From positions 1 to 64,000 of the forward strand of contig NZ_JAAMQU010000011.1 of assembly GCF_013522925.1 (NCBI RefSeq): a DNA stretch of 64,000 bases, written 5' to 3'. The notes under the pieces were generated by a model. It was not told the origin of the DNA. It ran no database searches and saw only the letters and a list, made by a program, of their open reading frames with translations. The position numbers were made by a program, and so were the translations under genes. Positions within the stretch are counted from its first letter, which is position 1, and each line of letters begins with the position of its first letter. The stretch is from Pseudomonas japonica. GTDB lineage: Bacteria; Pseudomonadota; Gammaproteobacteria; Pseudomonadales; Pseudomonadaceae. Below, in pieces: positions 8,860 to 17,187 of this stretch.

Positions 8860-9801
8860 TTAGCCCAGCGGTACCGGCGTAAGCACCGGGCGCCCGGAAA
8901 AGTGTGCCAGCAGGTTTTGCGTGACCAGCTCCACAGTGGCCTTCACGGCATCGGGTGACAGGCCTGCCACATGGGGCGTGAGCACCACATTCGGCAACGC
9001 CTTCAACGATTCTGGCACGTTGGGCTCATCATCGAATACATCCAGACCGGCACCCGCCAGGTGCCCATTGCCCAAGGCCTCCACCAGCGCGGCGGTATCC
9101 ACCACGCTGCCTCGCGCAACGTTCACCAGAAAGCCTTGCGGCCCCAGCGCTTCGATCACACCGGCATCGACCAACTGGCGCGTACCCTCACCGCCGGGCG
9201 TGGCGATCATCAGCACGTCGCTGCTCTGCGCCAGGCTCCGAGCGTCCGCGAACCAGGTGTACTCCGCCTCGTTGCGCGGGCGGCGGCTGTGGTAGCCCAC
9301 TGGCATGCCGAAGCCCAGTGAGGCGCGCCGGGCAATGGCCATGCCCACTGCGCCAAGGCCAAGAATGCCCAGGCGCTTGCCAGCCAGCGACGGGCGCATC
9401 ACCTTGCTCCATTCGCCACGGCGAACCGAGGCATCCGCGCGCGGAATATCGCGCACCAGCGCCAGCAACAGGGCCATGGCATGGTCTGCCACTGCCGACG
9501 CATTCACCCCTGCGCCATTGGTGACTACGATCCCACGCGCCCGGGCAGCGGGCAGGTCTACGCGTTCGTAGCCGGCACCGATCACCGTAATGATCTGCAG
9601 CTTGGGCAGTGCATCGATTTCGAGCGCCGTAAGCCCCAGTGGGCCACGCGTCAGTACGGCATCAATGGTTGCGCCGTGGGTTTCAATGGCGGCCTGGCGG
9701 GCCGACGGGGTGGTTGCCACGATCAATTCGAAGCCTGCGTTTTCCAGCATCGGCAGATATTCGCCAATGGTTTCTACCAGTACCAATACGGTCGCGCTCA
9801 T
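8860..9801 (-). CDS. D-isomer-specific 2-hydroxyacid dehydrogenase
   Basis: This NAD(P)-dependent oxidoreductase has 313 residues and the two-domain fold of the D-2-hydroxyacid dehydrogenase family. The dinucleotide loop reads GILGLGAVGMAIARRA (about 145-160). The catalytic arginine lies in NVARGSVVD and the catalytic histidine in TPHVAGLSPDA near the C-terminus, with an Asp/Glu-rich FDDEP segment between. The likely substrates are glyoxylate, hydroxypyruvate or a sugar acid; the sequence does not decide. It starts at ATG 9801 after a GGGAGAG site and diverges from the TerC-family gene. Confidence 0.85.
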   Translation of the reverse strand: MSATVLVLVETIGEYLPMLENAGFELIVATTPSARQAAIETHGATIDAVLTRGPLGLTALEIDALPKLQIITVIGAGYERVDLPAARARGIVVTNGAGVNASAVADHAMALLLALVRDIPRADASVRRGEWSKVMRPSLAGKRLGILGLGAVGMAIARRASLGFGMPVGYHSRRPRNEAEYTWFADARSLAQSSDVLMIATPGGEGTRQLVDAGVIEALGPQGFLVNVARGSVVDTAALVEALGNGHLAGAGLDVFDDEPNVPESLKALPNVVLTPHVAGLSPDAVKATVELVTQNLLAHFSGRPVLTPVPLG

Positions 9802-9828
9802 TCGCGGCTCTCCCTGCGTTCAATGTGC

Positions 9829-9934
9829 GCACTGTACCGTGCAGTGCCAGGTGGGGGGAGAAAATCCCCGTGCAAGCGGGTCACAGTCACTCGGGCTTAC
9901 GAGCTCATCGGGTAACCGCTGACTGGAGGCAAGC
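9829..9934 (+). promoter_or_regulatory. Structured 5' leader of the TerC-family gene (unassigned class)
   Basis: The leader holds several clean pairings. GCACTG (9829-9834) pairs with CAGTGC (9842-9847). GGGGA (9855-9859) pairs with TCCCC (9865-9869). CAGTCA (9884-9889) pairs with TGACTG (9920-9925), enclosing CTCG (9890-9893) with CGAG (9900-9903). The last strand of the outer stem abuts the ribosome site GGAGG (9925-9929), so it could gate translation. TerC-family genes are often under manganese riboswitches, but the AGGGGAGUAG hallmark is missing here. Confidence 0.5.
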
Positions 9935-10630
9935 ATGGCGTGGATCGAGGATCCCGCGGTATGGACATCCCTGCTGCAGATATTGGTGCTGGACTTGCTG
10001 CTGGGCGGTGATAACGCCGTGGTGATCGCCATGGCGTGCCGCCGTCTGCCGGCCGAGCGCAGGCGGCAGGCGATCTGGGCAGGTATGGCCGGCGCCGTAG
10101 CGCTTCGTGTGGTGCTGCTGTTCTTCGCCATGCACCTTCTGGCGCTTGCCTGGCTGAAGCTGGGCGCGGGGTTGCTGCTGCTGTGGATAGGCATCCGCCT
10201 GATCGCTTCGCCTGAAGAGGACCCTCACGCCGTTGACGGCGGCACCCACCTGTTAGCCGCGATCAAGACGATTATCATCGCCGATGCGGTGATGTCGCTG
10301 GATAACGTACTGGCCGTGGCTGCGGCCGGCCGGGGGAACCTCTACCTGGTGGCTGCTGGCGTGTTGCTGAGTATCCCTTTGATCATTTTCGGCAGCCGCG
10401 TGGTGCTGGCCTTGATGGAGCGTTTCCCGATCATCGTCACCCTGGGAGGAGGGTTGATCGGCTGGATCGCGCTCAGCCTGGCCATGGCCGACCCCGTGCT
10501 TGAGCGCTGGGCGCCCGCACATGGGTCGGCCTTGCAGTACCTCGCCAGTGCGGCCGGTGCAGTGCTGGTGATGCTGCTGGGGATGGGCCTGTCCCGCTAC
10601 CGCGCTCGGCAGCGGGTGAGCTCTACCTGA
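9935..10630 (+). CDS. TerC/Alx/YjbE-family integral membrane protein (putative metal ion exporter)
   Basis: This 231-residue inner-membrane protein has about seven hydrophobic segments. The two acidic family motifs are present: LDLLLGGDNAVVIA in the first helix and DAVMSLDNVLAVAAA near residue 112. Relatives (Alx, YkoY, MeeF/MeeY) export manganese or load secreted metalloenzymes. The two motifs reflect the internal duplication of the fold. The gene is preceded by a structured leader with an occluded-looking ribosome site, consistent with metal-responsive control, though that is inference. Confidence 0.85.
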   Translation: MAWIEDPAVWTSLLQILVLDLLLGGDNAVVIAMACRRLPAERRRQAIWAGMAGAVALRVVLLFFAMHLLALAWLKLGAGLLLLWIGIRLIASPEEDPHAVDGGTHLLAAIKTIIIADAVMSLDNVLAVAAAGRGNLYLVAAGVLLSIPLIIFGSRVVLALMERFPIIVTLGGGLIGWIALSLAMADPVLERWAPAHGSALQYLASAAGAVLVMLLGMGLSRYRARQRVSST

Positions 10631-12316
10631 TCAGCGATTGAAAATCAGGGCGTTGGAAAGGTCGCCCAGGGGCGCCTGGCCGCGCGTCGCCATGGCCTTG
10701 TCTCGCTCCGCCAGGCCGTCCAGCTTCTCCAGATCGAATACACGGGTGATCAGCCGCAGGATGGACGCAGTATCGTACGCGGTGTGGTCCACGGTCCCCT
10801 TGCGGGCGAAGGGCGATATCACCAGCGCCGGAATGCGCGAACCTGGGCCCCAGCGGTCACCTTCGGGCGGCGCGACATGGTCCCACCAGCCGCCGTTCTC
10901 ATCCACCGTGACTACTACCACCATGTTCTTCCACTGGGGGCTTTCGCGCAGGGTTTTCACGACGCGCACGATGTGCCGGTCCCCGGACGTTACATCCGCA
11001 TACCCGGCATGCATGTTGAGGTTGCCTTGGGGCTTGTAGAACGTGACCGCGGGCAGCTTGCCGGCAGCTGCGTCCGCCAGGAAGTGGTTGCTGGAGGGAT
11101 CGTCGCCCAGGCCGCCATCGCGCAGCCGCCGCTGACGCTCTTCGGGGTGCTCCGGGCCTTGCTGTACGAAATAGTTGAAGGGCTGGTGGTGGTACTGGAA
11201 GTTGGGGATCTTCGGAATGCCTGGCGAGTCCTTGAACTGATCCAGGGTGGCCTGCCAGCCTCCGGCGTACCAGGCCCAGTCCACGCCCTTGCGCGACAGC
11301 TTGTCGCCGATATGGTCATGGCGCTGGGGGACCAGCACGTTGGGAAGGTCGGGCTTGGAGTAATCCGGCCGGTCCGGGTCGCGAATCCAGGTGGGCCAAT
11401 AGGGCGGGGCAAGGGTATTGACCGCATACCCATCCGGGGTAATCGCGCTGGGGCCGAACTGCGGTGGGCCTTGCATAGCGCTCGCGGGGGAAGCGGGCAG
11501 GGGTTTGAGCCGGGTGTCTGTCGGGTCGTCGCTCATCAGCGTTGCGATCTGTGACTTGGCTGCCGAGGTGCTGGCGTTGGGGTAAACAGGGGCGGTCGCG
11601 CTGATCAGGTACTGGTGGTTGAGGAAGGAACCCCCAAAAGCGCCCTGGAAGAAGTTGTCACACAGCACGAATTCCTCGGCCAGGTCCCACAGGCGCAAGG
11701 CATAGCGGCTTTGAGGGTAATAGCCCATGGTCAGGCCTCCCGAATCCGCCCAAGCCACGAACTGGTCGTTGCGCCCGCCATTGATCTGCATCTGGTTCTG
11801 GTAGAACACATGCCACAAGTCGCGAGTGACCAGCCCCATGGGCAGGTCTTCGCCCTGCGGGCCCTTGAGTGGGAACGGCGCGTTGGGCAAGTTTTCCTGA
11901 TACTGCACGCCGCTTGGGTAGGTTAGGCCTTCCAGCGTTTGCGGCCCCAGCTGCAACACGCCACCCCATACGGGAGGAAGGTTCGTCAGCAGGCTGCCGT
12001 CGCGGTCCCGCTGCTGATAGTCGCCGGGCTTGAGCGCGGACAAAGGTTTTTCCGTGCCCGGGAAGTTCGCGAACAGGTTATTGAAGCTGCGATTCTCGGC
12101 GTAGATCACCACCACAGTTTTAACATTCTCCCGCAGGGCATGGTCCAGCTCGACAGGGGTAAGCGGGGCAGGTTGTGCAGGGGTTGCGCTGGAGGGGGCG
12201 CAACCGGCGAGGGCGCCCCCGGCACCGATCGCGGCAAGGCCACCCAGAAACCGGCGGCGGGTGGACGAAAGGGCGGGTTTCTCGCTATCGAACGGGTCTT
12301 CAGGCTGATCGCTCAT
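10631..12316 (-). CDS. Tat-exported AcpA-like acid phosphatase / phosphoesterase lipoprotein
   Basis: The 561-residue protein belongs to the phosphoesterase family (PF04185) that includes AcpA acid phosphatases and phospholipases C. The N-terminus has a twin-arginine motif (STRRRFLGG, about residues 18-26), a hydrophobic stretch and a lipobox LAGC, predicting a Tat-exported lipoprotein. The family nucleophile region YAENRSFNNLFANFPG is at about residue 74, and DENGGWWDHVAPP, SPFARKG and TAYDTASILRLIT follow late in the protein. It hydrolyses phosphoester bonds outside the cytoplasm; the natural substrate is unknown. The gene ends one base after the convergent TerC-family gene. Confidence 0.82.
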   Translation of the reverse strand: MSDQPEDPFDSEKPALSSTRRRFLGGLAAIGAGGALAGCAPSSATPAQPAPLTPVELDHALRENVKTVVVIYAENRSFNNLFANFPGTEKPLSALKPGDYQQRDRDGSLLTNLPPVWGGVLQLGPQTLEGLTYPSGVQYQENLPNAPFPLKGPQGEDLPMGLVTRDLWHVFYQNQMQINGGRNDQFVAWADSGGLTMGYYPQSRYALRLWDLAEEFVLCDNFFQGAFGGSFLNHQYLISATAPVYPNASTSAAKSQIATLMSDDPTDTRLKPLPASPASAMQGPPQFGPSAITPDGYAVNTLAPPYWPTWIRDPDRPDYSKPDLPNVLVPQRHDHIGDKLSRKGVDWAWYAGGWQATLDQFKDSPGIPKIPNFQYHHQPFNYFVQQGPEHPEERQRRLRDGGLGDDPSSNHFLADAAAGKLPAVTFYKPQGNLNMHAGYADVTSGDRHIVRVVKTLRESPQWKNMVVVVTVDENGGWWDHVAPPEGDRWGPGSRIPALVISPFARKGTVDHTAYDTASILRLITRVFDLEKLDGLAERDKAMATRGQAPLGDLSNALIFNR

Positions 12317-12451
12317 TGGGCTTCCGTAGGCGTATCCAGAGATGGCCCGGAACCTAGCAACGGAAGATGACGCTCAAGTGACAGCTTGAAGGGGCTGAGG
12401 AAGTTTCATACAGCCTTCAGGATCAGGCGAAGAATGCTTTTCGAGCGTGCA

Positions 12452-12481
12452 CAAAAAAGCCCGCACAAGTGCGGGCTTCTC
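12452..12481 (-). terminator. Intrinsic terminator downstream of tRNA-Met
   Basis: Read on the minus strand, AAGCCCGCACTTGTGCGGGCTT forms a GC-rich hairpin followed by TTTTTTG. It lies about 45 bases after the tRNA end. Confidence 0.9.
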
Positions 12482-12523
12482 TGATGCTTCGATGACCAGT
12501 ACAACAGTGACCGAAACAGTGTT

Positions 12524-12600
12524 TGGTGGCTACACAGGGACTTGAACCCCGGACCCCAGCATTATGAATGCTATGCTCTAACCAACTGAGCTATGTAGCC
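12524..12600 (-). tRNA. tRNA-Met (anticodon CAT)
   Basis: This 77-nt tRNA includes an encoded CCA. On the minus strand it starts GGCTACATAGCTCAG, the anticodon stem-loop GCATTCATAATGC gives anticodon CAT, the T-loop reads GGTTCAAGTCC and the acceptor closes TGTAGCCACCA. The 5' end pairs GGCTACA with TGTAGCC, so it is the elongator form, since an initiator would have an unpaired first position. Confidence 0.97.
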
Positions 12601-12804
12601 AAGTGGCGCGCATTATTCGCGGAACCCGGGGGGCTGTCAAGCATTCGGTTTCATTTTTTTTCCGTACGTGCGCTCGTAAGCGCTTGATCTCCAAGGCTCA
12701 GCGGCAGCCGCCCGATGGAAGCGTGCGCGGGTGTGATTTTTGCACTGTTTTGGGCTTACCCCGGCTTGGCCGGGCGCGTCGTTTGTCCAGGAGCGTAGTC
12801 GGAC

Positions 12805-14859
12805 ATGGCCACTCTGCTTTCCCCCGGAACCCATCTGCTGGGTCGGTTTACCTTCGCCGGTAAATTTCTGCTGTTGTTTTTGCTGTTCATGCTGCCCCTC
12901 ACTGTGAGCCTGGTGATGCTGGGCAATGGTTATCGCGAACGCTTGCGGGTGATCGATGCCGAGCGCAAAGGCACGGCGCAGCTGGCTGCGCTTGAGCCAG
13001 TGGACCACCTGCTGAGCGAACAGCGCGCGCTGGCGGCCCGCTGGAAGGCGGTCGACATTCTTCATGACCCCACGGCCGCAGCCAAAGCGGCCATCAGTGC
13101 CCTGGAGGCCAATGGCCCTCAATTGCAGCAAGCGATGCTACAGCTGGGCCAACTGCTGAGTGATACCGGTGCAAGCGAAGAAGCGCGCCGCCGTTACCAG
13201 ACGCTACAGCAGGCTGCAGCCGGGGTGGACTTGCAAACCTTGCGCAGCGTGGGATGGTGGCCAGACGGCTTCGATAAGTTCACAGCGGCCATCAGCGCCT
13301 TGCAACTGCTGCGCGAACAGGTTGCGATGGACAGCGGCCTGATTCTCGACCCCTGGATGGAAACCTACCTGCTGATGGAAATCGCAACCCAGCGTGCGCC
13401 CGATATTTACGAGCGGGCTGGCCGGCTGGCGGCAGCGGGTGAAAGCTCGGTAGTGGCCGGGCAGTTCAGCCTGCAAAGCCGCTTGCAGATGCGCGATCTG
13501 CGCGCACGCATCGGCGATGCCCGCGAGCAGTTGCTCAAAAGTGGGGCAGCGTTGAGCGGGCGCTTGCCTGAAGACCTCGGCTGGGCGCGGCAATACCAGC
13601 AGAGTACGGAGCAACTCGACGGCACCCTGAAGTTGCTCGACGAAAAACTCTTCGGCGGCTCGGTGAACCTCTCGGCGGCGGAATTCGACAGCACCGTGGA
13701 TGCCCTGCTCGGGAGCATTTTGGCCATGCGCCAGCAGGCGCTCGCTTCGCTGGAGCAGCGCCTTGCCTATTACCATGGGCAAGCCATGGCCGAAATGGTA
13801 CCTGTGGGCATAGGCTTCGGCATTCTGCTGCTGGCCGCGGTTTACCTGTTCGTGTGCTTGCAGGCGTCCATCCGGCGCAGTGCTGCCGGTATTACCAAGT
13901 TGGCCGAGTCCCTGCGCGATGGTGACCTGCGGGTTCAGGTACCGGTAGCGGGGCGCGATGAACTGGCGGCGATCTCGCTTGCCCTCAATGCGGCGGTAAA
14001 CCAGTTGCGCGGCAGCCTGGCGGCAGTGGATCGCGAGAGCACCACCCTGGGCGGCGCGGTGGACACACTGACCAGCCAGGCCAGCGGCACTTTGCGCGAC
14101 GTGGAAAGCCAGCAGCTGCAGATCAGCCAGATCGCCACTGCCGCTACCCAGCTGGCCGCGACCTCGCAAGAGGTGGCCAAGCGGTGTGAGGAAGCCTCGG
14201 AAAGCGCACGGCACACCCGGCAGATCGCAGTGAGCAGCAGCCGCCAGAGCGAACTGACCACACGCAATATCCAGCAACTCAACCAGCGTCTGAGTGCCAG
14301 CGCCCAAGCCCTGGGGCGGGTGAGTGAGCAGGGCCAACAGATCCAATCAGTGGTCGATGTGATCGGCGGTATCGCTGGCCAAACCAACCTGCTCGCCCTC
14401 AATGCCGCCATCGAGGCTGCCCGCGCCGGTGAACAGGGAAGGGGCTTTGCGGTGGTGGCCGATGAAGTGCGCAGTTTGTCTCAGCGTACTCAGGCGTCCA
14501 CTGCGCAGATCGCCGCGACCGTGGACAGCCTGCGCGCAACCGTTCAGCAGGCGGTGGAATTGATGCAGGCCGCCTGCGCCCAAGCGGAAGGGGATGCCGC
14601 TGCGGTCACAGGGCTGGGTGCCAGCCTGGGTGAGATCGCAGGGGCCGTGCAAGCCGTGAATGACACCCTGGCCCATATTGCGACGGCCGTGGAGCAGCAG
14701 GCGGCAACGGCCGATGAAGTGAGCGGCAATATCCAGCAGGTGGATCAGGCCGCGTTGCGCCTGCTCGACGGTGCCCGTGAGGTCAATGGCGCCGCCGACC
14801 GGCTGAACCGAGGCAGCACGGCGCTGCGGGCGACTACCGCCAACTTTGCTACTGCCTAG
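12805..14859 (+). CDS. Methyl-accepting chemotaxis protein
   Basis: This transmembrane chemoreceptor has 684 residues. A first membrane helix (about 18-38) is followed by a long all-helical periplasmic ligand domain (about 40-330, about 290 residues, resembling the helical bimodular type). A second membrane helix (about 333-353), a HAMP domain and a cytoplasmic signalling domain follow. The hairpin tip is diagnostic: IAGQTNLLALNAAIEAARAG followed by EQGRGFAVVADEVR. There is no C-terminal pentapeptide for CheR tethering. No aerotaxis PAS domain is seen, and the ligand cannot be told from sequence. A CAGGAG site precedes the ATG. Confidence 0.93.
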   Translation: MATLLSPGTHLLGRFTFAGKFLLLFLLFMLPLTVSLVMLGNGYRERLRVIDAERKGTAQLAALEPVDHLLSEQRALAARWKAVDILHDPTAAAKAAISALEANGPQLQQAMLQLGQLLSDTGASEEARRRYQTLQQAAAGVDLQTLRSVGWWPDGFDKFTAAISALQLLREQVAMDSGLILDPWMETYLLMEIATQRAPDIYERAGRLAAAGESSVVAGQFSLQSRLQMRDLRARIGDAREQLLKSGAALSGRLPEDLGWARQYQQSTEQLDGTLKLLDEKLFGGSVNLSAAEFDSTVDALLGSILAMRQQALASLEQRLAYYHGQAMAEMVPVGIGFGILLLAAVYLFVCLQASIRRSAAGITKLAESLRDGDLRVQVPVAGRDELAAISLALNAAVNQLRGSLAAVDRESTTLGGAVDTLTSQASGTLRDVESQQLQISQIATAATQLAATSQEVAKRCEEASESARHTRQIAVSSSRQSELTTRNIQQLNQRLSASAQALGRVSEQGQQIQSVVDVIGGIAGQTNLLALNAAIEAARAGEQGRGFAVVADEVRSLSQRTQASTAQIAATVDSLRATVQQAVELMQAACAQAEGDAAAVTGLGASLGEIAGAVQAVNDTLAHIATAVEQQAATADEVSGNIQQVDQAALRLLDGAREVNGAADRLNRGSTALRATTANFATA

Positions 14860-14938
14860 GGCCGGCAGCTGGAAGAATGTGTTGCAAGATGTCACAGTGG
14901 CGCACCTGAACAATGCGCCCTTTGACCTCAGGTGATCC

Positions 14939-16162
14939 ATGGCTCTCGCGTCTACCAGTGCTAGTGCGGTAACCCCCTCTCCCGCAACACCGGCCACCAG
15001 CCCACTGGTGATGAAAGTCATCGCCGCCTGTGCGCTGGCTCATTTGATCAACGACCTGATCCAGGCCGTGCTGCCGTCGATCTACCCCATGCTCAAGGCC
15101 AACTATGGGTTGAGCTTTACCCAGGTAGGGTTGATTACGCTCACGTTCCAGATCACGGCTTCGCTGCTGCAGCCCTGGATCGGCTTCTATACCGACCGCC
15201 ATCCCAAACCGTTCCTGCTGCCTGCCGGCATGGTCTGTACGTTGATTGGCGTGTTGATGCTGTCCATGGTGGGCAGTTTCGAGATGATCCTCCTGGCCTC
15301 CGCGTTGATCGGGATCGGCTCCTCGACCTTCCACCCGGAAACCTCCCGCGTGGCAAGGCTGGCGTCCGGCGGGCGCTTCGGGCTGGCGCAGTCCACGTTC
15401 CAGGTCGGCGGCAATACCGGCTCTGCATTCGGCCCCCTGCTCGCGGCGGCCATTGTCATTCCCTTCGGCCAAGGCAATGTGGCGTGGTTCGCCGTGTTTG
15501 CGGTGGCGGCCATCGGCGTGCTGTATGGGCTGAGCCGCTGGTATCGAGGCCATCTCAATACTTTTGCAGCCAAACGCGGCAAGGTCGCAACACATGGCCT
15601 TTCCCGTGGGCGCATCACCGGGGCGCTGGCCGTGCTGGCGCTGCTGGTGTTCTCCAAGTATTTCTACATGGCCAGCTTTACCAGCTATTTCACCTTTTAC
15701 CTGATCGAAAAGTTCGACCTGTCGGTGGCCAGTTCGCAGTTGCACCTGTTCCTGTTCCTCGGCGCGGTGGCGGCGGGCACCTTCTTTGGCGGGCCGATCG
15801 GCGACCGCATCGGGCGCAAGACGGTGATCTGGTTCTCCATTCTGGGCGCGGCACCCTTCACGCTGATGCTGCCCTACGTGGACCTGTTCTGGACCAGCGT
15901 GCTGAGCGTGGTGATCGGCTTCATCCTGGCGTCTGCATTTTCCGCCATCGTGGTGTACGCCCAGGAATTGCTCCCTGGCAACGTTGGCATGATCGCCGGT
16001 GTGTTCTTCGGCCTGATGTTTGGTTTCGGCGGTATCGGCGCCGCCTTGCTGGGCCAGCTGGCCGACGTGCATGGCATCGAGTACGTGTACACGCTGTGTT
16101 CGTACCTGCCACTGTTGGGCATCCTCACCGTATTGCTGCCGTCCACCCAGGCCAGAAGCTGA
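14939..16162 (+). CDS. MFS exporter, Fsr (fosmidomycin-resistance)-like
   Basis: This 407-residue major-facilitator transporter has about 12 hydrophobic helices. The N-terminal LINDLIQAVLPSIYPMLK, the loop-2/3 GFYTDRHPKP and the loop-8/9 GDRIGRKTV motifs match the Fsr branch, whose members export small drugs by proton antiport. Substrate here is unproven. It converges with the downstream LysR gene at only 3 bases spacing. An AGGTGA ribosome site precedes the ATG. Confidence 0.83.
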   Translation: MALASTSASAVTPSPATPATSPLVMKVIAACALAHLINDLIQAVLPSIYPMLKANYGLSFTQVGLITLTFQITASLLQPWIGFYTDRHPKPFLLPAGMVCTLIGVLMLSMVGSFEMILLASALIGIGSSTFHPETSRVARLASGGRFGLAQSTFQVGGNTGSAFGPLLAAAIVIPFGQGNVAWFAVFAVAAIGVLYGLSRWYRGHLNTFAAKRGKVATHGLSRGRITGALAVLALLVFSKYFYMASFTSYFTFYLIEKFDLSVASSQLHLFLFLGAVAAGTFFGGPIGDRIGRKTVIWFSILGAAPFTLMLPYVDLFWTSVLSVVIGFILASAFSAIVVYAQELLPGNVGMIAGVFFGLMFGFGGIGAALLGQLADVHGIEYVYTLCSYLPLLGILTVLLPSTQARS

Positions 16163-16165
16163 GAC

Positions 16166-17050
16166 TCAGATCTGCCCCAGCAACCACTGCCGGAAGGCGC
16201 GCAGCGAGGGCAAGGCCTCGTTGCGCTGCGGGTACACCAGGTAGTAACTGCGCTTGCTGGCCACCGGCTCGCCCACGCTTGTGAGTTCGCCCTTCGCCAG
16301 TTCTTCTTCCACCAGCACGCGAGGCACCAGGCCTACGCCGATGCCGGCGCGTACCGCCTGAATCAGGTGCGAGGTGAGTTCGAAGCTCGGCCCCAGGCGC
16401 ATGCTTCGGTGCGGCAGGCCGTGGTGGCTGAACCATTCCGCCCAGGCGTGCGGGTTGGTGGCCACGGTCAACAAGGCTTGGCCGCTGATGCGCTCAGGCG
16501 TCAACTCGCCCAAAGCCTGCGCGCCTTCCACCCCCAGAATCACCACCAGCTGTTCGGCCTGCAGCCGGTGGCTGATCAGGCCTGGCAACTCACCCATCCC
16601 CACACTGATCGCTGCGTCGATTTCGCTGGTAGCGAAGTCAATGGCTTCGATGCGTGAGTGAATGTGCACCATCATGCCCGGATGGGCCCGGTAAAAATCC
16701 TGAAGGCGTGGCAGCAGCCATTTGGAGCCGAACGTAGGTAGCGTGGCCAGGCGCAGCGTGCCGGTGCCGGATTGAAAGGCCAATGCCTGCAAGGTTGCGC
16801 TGCGAATCTGCCCCAAAGCCTCGCTCAGCTCGCGCTGATACAAGCGGCCAACGTCGGTGAGCTGCACCTGGCGGCCTTCACGGCGGAACAAGGTAAGCCC
16901 CAGCAACTGCTCCAGGGCCTGCACCTGTCGGCTGACCGCGCTTTGCGTCAGGGACAACTCCTGGGCAGCGCGGGTGTAGCTTTCGTGTCGGGCAGCGGCT
17001 TCGAAGGCCAGCAGCAAGGACATGGATGGGGTAAGGCGGCGGTGATTCAT
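16166..17050 (-). CDS. LysR-family transcriptional regulator
   Basis: The 294-residue protein has a standard LysR N-terminal helix-turn-helix (ESYTRAAQELSLTQSAVSRQV, about residues 24-44) and a C-terminal effector-binding domain. I prefer the ATG at 17050 (MNHRRLTPSMS) over an in-frame TTG six bases upstream. The sequence leans to the GcvA/AmpR-type subgroup. It is divergent from the YdiJ-like gene with a 137-base shared intergenic region that contains a perfect 9-bp inverted repeat, so it may control that gene; the inducer is unknown. Confidence 0.9.
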   Translation of the reverse strand: MNHRRLTPSMSLLLAFEAAARHESYTRAAQELSLTQSAVSRQVQALEQLLGLTLFRREGRQVQLTDVGRLYQRELSEALGQIRSATLQALAFQSGTGTLRLATLPTFGSKWLLPRLQDFYRAHPGMMVHIHSRIEAIDFATSEIDAAISVGMGELPGLISHRLQAEQLVVILGVEGAQALGELTPERISGQALLTVATNPHAWAEWFSHHGLPHRSMRLGPSFELTSHLIQAVRAGIGVGLVPRVLVEEELAKGELTSVGEPVASKRSYYLVYPQRNEALPSLRAFRQWLLGQI

Positions 17051-17134
17051 TCGCAAAAGTCATCGATAGGTGCAGGATTATCCGTTTGTGCTTAGCGCCC
17101 GGCCCGGCGAACATGGCACAACTCCGTATCCCTA

Positions 17135-17165
17135 GGCTTGCGCATCCATTCAATAAGCGCAAGCC
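17135..17165. promoter_or_regulatory. Inverted repeat in the LysR-ydiJ intergenic region
   Basis: GGCTTGCGC (17135-17143) and GCGCAAGCC (17157-17165) form a perfect 9-bp inverted repeat with a 13-base spacer. It lies 22 bases before the ydiJ start, between two divergent genes, so it is a candidate operator or leader hairpin. The classical LysR T-N11-A core is not clearly present. Confidence 0.5.
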
Positions 17166-17187
17166 AGCTTATAATGAGGCAGCGACC

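Noticed and set aside
9829..9934. Canonical yybP-ykoY riboswitch before the TerC-family gene
   Set aside because: The AGGGGAGUAG and GACAAGACC hallmarks seen at 61243-61440 are absent, so only an unassigned structured leader is claimed.
14849..16072. A 407-codon minus-strand open frame opposite the MFS gene
   Set aside because: His/Gln/Glu-rich composition typical of an antisense frame of a membrane protein.
17170..17175. TATAAT as the -10 box of ydiJ
   Set aside because: It lies only 12 bases before the ATG; a transcript starting there would lose the ribosome site, and there is no matching -35 box.
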